Source: DATFVJ01 sp035517695
GTDB taxonomy: Bacteria > Actinomycetota > Actinomycetes > Streptosporangiales > Streptosporangiaceae
NCBI GenBank assembly: GCA_035517695.1
Contig: DATIYI010000358.1
Location: 1 to 8,223, forward strand
Direction: 5' to 3'
Length of the DNA stretch: 8,223 nt
In this document: positions 1-4,274 of the stretch, one piece after another
Numbering within the stretch: position 1 is the first letter of the stretch
Layout: every line of letters starts with the position of its first letter
Notes under the pieces: model-generated
What the model was told of the DNA's origin: nothing
Database searches by the model: none
Seen by the model: the letters and a program-made list of their open reading frames with translations, nothing else
Program-made: the position numbers and the translations under genes

Positions 1-329
1 AAGCTGACGGCTTCGGCGAGGATGCCGAGAGCGTACGTGTCACTGATGCCCTGAGCGCACTTGTTGATGGTGTTGTAGGAGGCGGGGGCGACGATCACCG
101 CATCAGCCTTGTGCGAGCGCGGCTCGCCTGGTGAACGGTAAGCGCTCCGCACGGGAGAACCCGTCAAGGCTTCAAGCCCGGCCACATCGAGAAAGTCTAG
201 GGCAGCAGGCGTGGCGATGACCTGGACCGTCCAGCCGCGCTGCTGGGCGAGCTTGACGAGCTTTGCGGCCTCGGATGCCGGACCAGCGCCGCAGACGATG
301 ACCGACAGCACACGGGCGGGCTGGGTCAC
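1..329 (-). CDS. Flavoprotein of the HFCD (cysteine decarboxylase-like) family, N-terminal part, cut by left edge
   Basis: Translating the minus strand from GTG at 329-327 gives 109 codons without a stop up to the window edge. The start, VTQPARVLSVIVCGAGPASE, resembles the first beta strand and nucleotide-binding loop of the HFCD flavoprotein fold. Near residues 84-104 the segment APASYNTINKCAQGISDTYA matches the family signature of the form PASxNTIxKxAxGIxD, which helps bind FMN. The family includes CoaC/Dfp phosphopantothenoylcysteine decarboxylase and the EpiD/MrsD peptidyl-cysteine decarboxylases; the substrate here cannot be told. The GTG overlaps the TGA of the upstream XRE gene by 4 nt (GTGA), so translation is probably coupled and the two proteins may share a pathway. 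The typical length of 170-200 residues suggests that a little over half is visible. Fold assignment is confident; catalytic function is not. Confidence 0.82.
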   Translation of the reverse strand, partial: MTQPARVLSVIVCGAGPASEAAKLVKLAQQRGWTVQVIATPAALDFLDVAGLEALTGSPVRSAYRSPGEPRSHKADAVIVAPASYNTINKCAQGISDTYALGILAEAVS

Positions 330-1825
330 CGGGCAACCCCGAGCCGGTCGGCAAATTGCTCGGCCTGGCGCTGGACGCCGGGCGGTGCCGAGGTGATGAT
401 GTCGCGGACAAGCTGGTGGACGGCAGGTCGTCCGGAGATCTCCTCGGGCGCTATATCCCTGGCGGCCCGCAGCGCCAGGTAGGCCTTTTGGTGTTTGCCG
501 CATTGCTGGAATGCGCGGGCGGTGTCGATGAGCAGGCTCGCCTTGCGTTCGGTGACGGTGACCTGATCGAGGTTGATGCCGCGTGCGGCGTCGATGGCAG
601 TCCCGGCGTCGCCGAGGGTGACGGCGATGTTGACCCGGTGCAGCTTGACGTTGGTCGGCCCGAACGCAGTCCACCGCAGGTTGCGCTCTGTCCCGAGTCG
701 GCGGCCAGCATCCTCGGCTTCCGTCAGCAGCTCCTGCGCTGTATGGCGGTCGTTGCGCTGGGCGGCGGCTATCGCCCCGCGCAGCAGCAGCGACCCATAC
801 ACCGATAGCGACTCAGGATCGTGCGTCGAAACATCACGGTCGAGCCGCGCGGCCAGGCTGCTTGCAGCAGAGGTGGCAGCTCCGAGGTGCCCGCTGCTCA
901 TCAGGGCGTGTGTGATGATCCGGGCGCTCGAACCGACGGTGAGCGGATCTTGGCTGGCCCGGGCGGCTTGCATGCTCCGGTCAGCAGCAAGCCAGGCAAG
1001 GCCCTGATCACCCAGCTTGAGCAGGATGCTCGCCGCGACATGGTGAGCCTCGGCCGACAACGTGTGCGCCTGGAGGTGGGCATCCCCTGTCAGGACAGCG
1101 CACGCAGCGTGCAGGCGTGGGAGGAGTCCCGGAAGGTCATCGATCACGTCCGAGTATCGGCACGCTTGGTAATCACGTTTGGCCTTAGCGACTGCCGCGC
1201 TCAGCACCGACAGATCGGGCGGCGCGTCGAGCGCTCCCGGCGCAGTATCCGGCAAATACCCGGCAAGCACCGCAGCGAAGGACTCGACGCTATCGGCCAG
1301 CCCGCCAGGCCCAGCACTGGCCAGGATCGCGCCAAACAACGACGCGCCCGTTAGGCTCACGAAGGTTCGCCGTCGCACCGGGTCTTCGTCCTCCTCCCCC
1401 TCTGGAACATCCACGCTAAGGGGATCGAAGACCGGGAAACCATCCGCCGCTGGACGAGCATCCCGCGGCGGGATGTCTGGCAGCGCCCGCTGCGTTTGCC
1501 CGACCGGAACCGTGTCGGCATCGACCACGGGTGCGCGCGGGGCCAGGCCAAGGGCGATGCGTGCACCGTCGGGCATGTTCAGCCCGTCGGCTAGCCGCTC
1601 GAACACCTCTAGTGCGGTGACGTGCTGGATGTCCCGCATGATTTCGCTGATCTTGCCCTGGGTCATGCCGCACGCGATGGCCAGCCGGGTCTGGCTAGCG
1701 CCTGCGTACTGGCGGACGAGCCGGAACACGCGCCCCATGTCGCGGCCCCGCAAGGCCTCGGTCATCTCGGCTCGCTGCCAGAGCGAGGTCGGAATGTCGA
1801 TTAAGTCGGCGGCCCGTCCGGGCAT
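326..1825 (-). CDS. XRE-family regulator with long TPR-like C-terminal region
   Basis: A 499-residue predicted cytoplasmic DNA-binding regulator. Residues about 31-86 form an XRE/Cro-type helix-turn-helix (ASQTRLAIACGMTQGKISEI), followed by EVFERLADGLNMP, which is common in actinobacterial XRE proteins. A linker (about 95-150) rich in Pro, Asp and Glu follows. Residues 205-499 are almost all amphipathic helix with TPR-like pairs, for example around RNDRHTAQELLTEAEDAG and CGKHQKAYLALRAARDIAP. Such domains often bind a peptide or protein partner; the ligand is unknown. The ATG at 1825 is chosen because GGAGAGGAT lies 7 nt upstream and because the leading LIDIPTSLWQRAEM looks like part of the conserved N-terminus. 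A Met at residue 21 is an alternative. Codon 8 is TTA. Residues 151-172 (RRRTFVSLTG then a hydrophobic run) resemble a Tat signal but are internal. It is coupled to the flavoprotein downstream and diverges from the zinc-motif gene. Confidence 0.93.
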   Translation of the reverse strand: MPGRAADLIDIPTSLWQRAEMTEALRGRDMGRVFRLVRQYAGASQTRLAIACGMTQGKISEIMRDIQHVTALEVFERLADGLNMPDGARIALGLAPRAPVVDADTVPVGQTQRALPDIPPRDARPAADGFPVFDPLSVDVPEGEEDEDPVRRRTFVSLTGASLFGAILASAGPGGLADSVESFAAVLAGYLPDTAPGALDAPPDLSVLSAAVAKAKRDYQACRYSDVIDDLPGLLPRLHAACAVLTGDAHLQAHTLSAEAHHVAASILLKLGDQGLAWLAADRSMQAARASQDPLTVGSSARIITHALMSSGHLGAATSAASSLAARLDRDVSTHDPESLSVYGSLLLRGAIAAAQRNDRHTAQELLTEAEDAGRRLGTERNLRWTAFGPTNVKLHRVNIAVTLGDAGTAIDAARGINLDQVTVTERKASLLIDTARAFQQCGKHQKAYLALRAARDIAPEEISGRPAVHQLVRDIITSAPPGVQRQAEQFADRLGVAR

Positions 1826-1831
1826 ACCGTC

Positions 1832-1840
1832 ATCCTCTCC
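1832..1840 (-). promoter_or_regulatory. Ribosome binding site of the XRE gene
   Basis: The minus strand reads GGAGAGGAT ending 7 nt before the ATG at 1825-1823. It is the best Shine-Dalgarno match near the 5' end and supports the long start over the internal Met at residue 21. Confidence 0.75.
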
Positions 1841-1888
1841 GTCAGGTCAGGTGCCCGAGCACAGGTACGGCATGAGTGTGTGCGAGCC

Positions 1889-1905
1889 TATCCCGTCTCG
1901 GGATA
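1889..1905. promoter_or_regulatory. Candidate operator, 17-bp perfect palindrome in the divergent intergenic region
   Basis: TATCCCG-TCT-CGGGATA has 7-bp arms and a 3-nt centre. It lies in the 126-nt gap between the divergent XRE gene (start 1825) and the small zinc-motif gene (start 1952). On the minus strand it is directly followed by a TAGGCT-like -10 hexamer (its TA overlaps the repeat) for the XRE gene, so a bound protein could block that promoter. The XRE protein itself is the obvious candidate ligand, but that is inference. The remainder of the gap shows no other clear element, and the plus-strand promoter was not recognised. Confidence 0.6.
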
Positions 1906-1951
1906 TCGGGCAGTAATGGGTTGCAGCCGGGCGGTGCGCGATCTTTGCCAC

Positions 1952-2125
1952 ATGAACGCACTCCGAATAGCCGAGCTGGCCGGGTGCCGCTCCTGCCGAG
2001 GCCGGGGGTGGATCTTCGTGAGGTCGCGCCGACGAGTGGCGTGCGAACTGGCCGACGGCGCCTTAGATAGCGGTCGCAAGACGGATTGCTTCGACTGCGG
2101 AGGCTCAGGACTCGCCGCACGGTGA
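1952..2125 (+). CDS. Small protein with two DnaJ-type CxxCxGxG zinc motifs
   Basis: A 57-residue protein starting MNALRIAELAGCRSCRGRGW. It carries CRSCRGRG at residues 12-19 and CFDCGGSG at about 46-53, two copies of the CxxCxGxG type found in the DnaJ zinc-finger domain; together the four cysteines can bind one zinc. The two motifs are joined by an Arg-rich segment. No J domain or membrane segment is present, so this is a stand-alone zinc microprotein whose partner is unknown. The same frame is open further upstream, with possible starts at 1916 (ATG) and 1880 (GTG), but none has a convincing ribosome binding site. The ATG at 1952 is preferred because the residues before it look non-conserved, and translation may be leaderless. 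Codon 38 is TTA. It sits 67 nt before the ATP-binding protein gene on the same strand and is probably cotranscribed with it. Confidence 0.72.
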   Translation: MNALRIAELAGCRSCRGRGWIFVRSRRRVACELADGALDSGRKTDCFDCGGSGLAAR

Positions 2126-2172
2126 CGGCCAGCGGCGATGGGCGATCAGCACAGCCTTCGTGCCGATCTCCG

Positions 2173-2180
2173 AGGAAAGG
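2173..2180 (+). promoter_or_regulatory. Ribosome binding site deciding the ATPase start
   Basis: AGGAAAGG-like purine run (GAGGAAAGG) lies about 12 nt before the ATG at 2193. It falls inside the reading frame that would begin at GTG 2160, so it argues for the shorter protein. The spacing is somewhat long. Confidence 0.5.
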
Positions 2181-2192
2181 ATTACAACTACG

Positions 2193-2645
2193 ATGGCCCG
2201 GCCGAAGCGGCGCGTGTTCCCGGGCTGCCATGAGCAGGTGGCCTACGCTCGGCGGTTCGTGGCGCGGGCGCTGGATGGTTGCCCGGTAGCCGACGAGGCG
2301 GTCTTATGCGTGTCTGAGCTGGCGACCAACACGCTACTGCATACGGCATCCGGTAATGGCGGGGGGTTCGAGGTGATCGTCCACCTCGGCGAGTCATCGG
2401 TACTTGTTGGGGTGTGCGATGACGGGTCGGACAAGACCCCCACAACACGGACATTCGATGCCATCTCGGAGGATGGGCGGGGCCTGGGCATGGTGGCGTT
2501 GGTCGCCGATCGGTGGGGGCAGTCCGGAGACGAATATGGCCGGACTGTCTGGTTCGAGCTCCGCTGGGGTTCACCGCAGCCGATGCTCCCCGCACTTGAG
2601 CCGTGCCTCAGTGCAGATGCGCTAAGTGACGGGCGAGGCTTCTGA
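2193..2645 (+). CDS. RsbW/SpoIIAB-like ATP-binding protein (HATPase_c_2), anti-sigma-type kinase fold
   Basis: A 150-residue cytoplasmic protein of the GHKL ATPase fold. The N box is SELATNTLLHT (residues 41-51, with Glu42 and Asn46), the G1 box is CDDGSDKTP (75-83, with Asp76 or Asp77 contacting adenine in this family), and the G2 box is EDGRGLGMVALVADRWG (93-109). All ATP-binding motifs are therefore present. Members such as RsbW and SpoIIAB bind a sigma factor and phosphorylate an anti-anti-sigma protein, but the many stand-alone actinobacterial copies mostly have no known partner. No sigma factor or STAS-domain protein is encoded in this window. ATG 2193 is preferred over GTG 2160 because homologues usually begin shortly before the RxFPGxxEQVxxAR motif, seen here at residues 7-20. 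Codon 38 is TTA. The last 24 residues past the fold are poorly structured. Confidence 0.85.
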   Translation: MARPKRRVFPGCHEQVAYARRFVARALDGCPVADEAVLCVSELATNTLLHTASGNGGGFEVIVHLGESSVLVGVCDDGSDKTPTTRTFDAISEDGRGLGMVALVADRWGQSGDEYGRTVWFELRWGSPQPMLPALEPCLSADALSDGRGF

Positions 2646-2655
2646 CTGCTACCTA

Positions 2656-2684
2656 GTGACATCTGGGCAGATCAGAGCTACGCT
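2656..2684 (+). promoter_or_regulatory. Promoter of the GntR repressor gene
   Basis: GTGACA (2656-2661, 5 of 6 to TTGACA) and TACGCT (2679-2684, TAnnnT) are separated by 17 nt. Transcription would begin near 2690, inside the operator that follows. The spacer contains a small inverted repeat ATCTG-GG-CAGAT (2661-2672). The 78-nt gap between the ATPase gene and the repressor gene holds no terminator-like hairpin. Confidence 0.55.
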
Positions 2685-2685
2685 T

Positions 2686-2699
2686 CTCGACAAGTCGAG
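2686..2699. promoter_or_regulatory. Candidate autoregulatory operator of the GntR repressor
   Basis: CTCGAC-AA-GTCGAG, with 6-bp perfect arms, lies over the expected transcription start of the repressor gene. It contains CGACAAG, which recurs at 3541-3547 before the pra-like gene, and CTCGACA, which recurs at 3508-3514. Binding by the encoded repressor is inferred from these shared cores and from the KorSA circuit of pSAM2. Confidence 0.6.
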
Positions 2700-2723
2700 T
2701 CGATGAGTAGTTAGGCGGTCGAC

Positions 2724-3455
2724 ATGGCGGACATGGAATTCTCCCCGCCGAAGTATGCGCAGATCGTGAGCACGATCCAGCGCCGCATCGAAGATGGCAC
2801 GTATCCGCACGGGTCAGTCCTCCCGTCGGAGACCCAGCTTGTCCGCGAGTTCGGCGTATCCCGGCCGACTGTCGTCCGGGCGCTCCAGGTCCTGCAGAGC
2901 CAAGGATGGATCGACCGTGAGCATGGGCGGGGCTCATTCGTACGTAACCGCGCCGTGCTCGCCGACCATCCGCGCCCAGGGCGGGCACTCCTCGATGAGG
3001 CCGAGACGGCGACACAAGGCGTCTTTCTGCACGTCGGGCGCCAACCAGCGCCGTCGGCGGTGGCCACGCTGCTGCGCACCCCCGCCGGGACGCCGGCGCT
3101 TCTCCGTCGGCAGCTCATCGAACGTGACGGCCAGCCCTCCGAGCTGCTCTCGTCGTGGTTCCCCCTCGATGTGGCCGAGGGGACCGACCTTACCAAGCCT
3201 GAACCGATCCCGGGGGGCATCCACCAGCATCTCCATGCGCTCAAACGGCTGCGGTTCGATCACGTAGCCGAGCGGATCCGCGCCCGGCCAGTCACGGCGG
3301 AAGAGTCCCGCCTGCTCAAAGTCGGTAAGCAGGCGGCTGCCCTGAACCTGCTGCTCACCGTCTACGACGCCGAGAACCGGCCGCTCCAGGTTGTCGACGC
3401 CGTCCTCCCCGGCGATCTTCATGAGCTGGAGGACGTGTACCCCTTCACCGCGTGA
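2724..3455 (+). CDS. GntR-family (HutC/UTRA type) transcriptional repressor, KorSA-like
   Basis: A 243-residue regulator. Residues about 9-70 are a GntR winged helix: IQRRIEDGTYPHGSVLPSE, then LVREFGVSRPTVVRALQVL as the recognition region and GWIDREHGRGSFV as the wing. Residues about 90-240 fit the UTRA ligand-binding domain, including the LLRRQLIERDGQPSELLSSW strand pair and the closing VDAVLPGD segment. In pSAM2 the GntR protein KorSA represses its own gene and pra, keeping the element silent in the chromosome. Here the gene likewise precedes a pra-like gene, and inverted repeats with a shared CGACAAG core sit at both promoters. The ATG at 2724 follows AGGCGG by a short spacer; Met at 2733 is an alternative. 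The effector that would relieve repression is unknown. Family certain, KorSA role likely. Confidence 0.92.
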   Translation: MADMEFSPPKYAQIVSTIQRRIEDGTYPHGSVLPSETQLVREFGVSRPTVVRALQVLQSQGWIDREHGRGSFVRNRAVLADHPRPGRALLDEAETATQGVFLHVGRQPAPSAVATLLRTPAGTPALLRRQLIERDGQPSELLSSWFPLDVAEGTDLTKPEPIPGGIHQHLHALKRLRFDHVAERIRARPVTAEESRLLKVGKQAAALNLLLTVYDAENRPLQVVDAVLPGDLHELEDVYPFTA

Positions 3456-3475
3456 CACCTCCTCGATAACTCGTC

Positions 3476-3504
3476 TTGTCAACTCGCCAAAGTTCGGTTA
3501 TTCT
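3476..3504 (+). promoter_or_regulatory. Promoter of the pra-like gene
   Basis: TTGTCA (3476-3481, 5 of 6 to TTGACA) and TATTCT (3499-3504, 4 of 6 to TATAAT) are spaced by 17 nt, an unusually good match for high-GC DNA. The -35 hexamer overlaps a CTTGTC half-site. Start of transcription is expected near 3511, just before the inverted repeats, giving a leader of about 55 nt. Confidence 0.65.
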
Positions 3505-3515
3505 CTACTCGACAG

Positions 3516-3546
3516 GACAAGTTGTCGTCAGTACGACTGACGACAA
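3516..3546. promoter_or_regulatory. Operator cluster or leader hairpin before the pra-like gene
   Basis: Two overlapping inverted repeats. The first is GACAA-G-TTGTC (3516-3526). The second has perfect 11-bp arms TTGTCGTCAGT (3522-3532) and ACTGACGACAA (3536-3546) around ACG. Both are bounded by TTGTC/GACAA half-sites like those at the repressor promoter, so binding by the GntR protein is the leading reading. In RNA the long repeat would form a hairpin that ends only a few bases before the ribosome binding site, so control of translation is possible too. Confidence 0.65.
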
Positions 3547-3550
3547 GACC

Positions 3551-3559
3551 GAGAGGAGG
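3551..3559 (+). promoter_or_regulatory. Ribosome binding site fixing the pra-like start
   Basis: GAGAGGAGG ends 6 nt before the ATG at 3566. This is near ideal and excludes the longer open frame that begins upstream at 3476, which would place promoter and operator inside the coding region. Confidence 0.85.
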
Positions 3560-3565
3560 CGCCAG

Positions 3566-3976
3566 ATGGCGCTACAGGGTCCGATCCCGGTGGAATTCGG
3601 CCAAGCCTTCCCGCACGGGACGTTCGCGGCCGGACAGGCCGAGCCGTTGCGGGACTTCGACGCATCGCGAGGCGACCGGTTCGTCCAGTCCAAGGACAAG
3701 GCGACCGGTGAGCCGCTGTGGGTGATCGAGGTCATCGATGCCGACCCGCAAGCTCGTGCCAAGACGGTCCGGGTGAAAGTCGCCGCACGGGTGCAGCCTG
3801 TGCTGCCGCCAGCCTCGGCGGGGATGCCGTTCACTCCGGTGGAATTCACGGGCCTGGCGGTAACCCCGTACGTGAATCAGGCCGGGCGCCTGGCGTACTC
3901 GCTGAAAGCGGCCGGGGTACGTGCCCCTAGCCGTGGTGGCCGGGGTAGCGCGGAGATGAAGGACGCGGCGGCGTGA
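3566..3976 (+). CDS. pra: Pra-like activator of replication, integration and excision
   Basis: A 136-residue soluble protein beginning MALQGPIPVEFGQAFPHGTF and containing RDFDASRGDRFVQSKDKATG (29-48), VIDADPQARAKTVRVKVAA (56-74) and a conserved-looking PVEFTGLAVTPYV segment (91-103). From memory this matches the AICE protein family usually annotated as plasmid replication, integration and excision activator, after Pra of pSAM2; no recognised DNA-binding domain is evident, so the mechanism is unclear. In pSAM2 Pra switches on the rep-xis-int genes and is repressed by KorSA. The position just after a GntR repressor, with a strong promoter and operator-like repeats between them, supports that role. 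The last 17 residues are a basic, Gly-rich tail. Its TGA overlaps the GTG start of the next small gene (GTGA). Reality of the gene is near certain; the functional name is moderately certain. Confidence 0.8.
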   Translation: MALQGPIPVEFGQAFPHGTFAAGQAEPLRDFDASRGDRFVQSKDKATGEPLWVIEVIDADPQARAKTVRVKVAARVQPVLPPASAGMPFTPVEFTGLAVTPYVNQAGRLAYSLKAAGVRAPSRGGRGSAEMKDAAA

Positions 3977-4189
3977 GCAGCGAGGGCGGCTCGTTCGGGT
4001 CCATCGGCGTGCACGTGGGCGAGAGCTGGCGAGTGTGGTGCGACAGCTACCCGGCCACTACCCCGATCCTGACGATCGGCGCTGGAGTTCGCCCGGGAAC
4101 TGGCCCAGCAGGCTGAGCGGTTCGCGGTCGACTGCGAGCGGCTGAACGCCGCGCACGAGGTCAAGGCTGCCGACGGCAACGCAGCCTGA
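3973..4189 (+). pseudogene. Small AICE gene broken by a frame change (about 71 residues if joined)
   Basis: Starting at GTG 3973, coupled to the pra-like gene by a 4-nt overlap, the frame reads MSSEGGSFGSIGVHVGESWR and on to DSYPATTPILTIG, then continues as low-complexity AGVRPGTGPAG to TGA 4114-4116 (47 residues). In the +1 frame, from 4079, the sequence continues as a well-formed helix ALEFARELAQQAERFAVDCE and ends at TGA 4187-4189. Joining the frames at 4077/4079 gives one compact protein of about 71 residues. One extra G in the GG at 4078-4079 explains it. From memory, similar short AICE proteins have a further beta segment between the parts joined here, so an out-of-frame internal deletion is an alternative. 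Function is unknown; no membrane segment is seen. A sequencing error cannot be excluded. Confidence 0.65.
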
Positions 4190-4199
4190 CAATGCAGGC

Positions 4200-4232
4200 G
4201 GGGCGGCAGGAAACGGCATTTCCTGCCGCCCC
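4200..4232 (+). terminator. Strong stem-loop between the pra unit and the translocase gene
   Basis: Perfect 14-bp stem GGGGCGGCAGGAAA (4200-4213) and TTTCCTGCCGCCCC (4219-4232) with loop CGGCA, starting 11 nt after the stop of the broken small gene. No U-tract follows, which is common among actinobacterial terminators. Only 42 nt remain before the translocase ATG and no clear promoter is visible there, so partial read-through, attenuation or an RNA-processing role is also possible. Confidence 0.7.
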
Positions 4233-4274
4233 CGGTATCTCCCAGGTCTCGCAACCAAGAGAGGACCCGATCAT

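Noticed and set aside
1179..1916. Plus-strand open frame of 245 codons opposite the XRE gene
   Set aside because: Ser/Arg/Pro-rich composition and no domain; the minus strand carries a convincing XRE helix-turn-helix with a good ribosome binding site.
3476..3565. Longer start for the pra-like gene at 3476
   Set aside because: It would place the promoter, operators and ribosome binding site inside the gene, and GAGAGGAGG is ideally spaced from ATG 3566.
4262..4270. GGACCCGAT before the translocase gene as a TraB recognition (clt) repeat
   Set aside because: It resembles the GACCCGGA repeat of pSVH1 only partly and occurs once here, while clt loci carry several copies; it also overlaps the ribosome binding site region.
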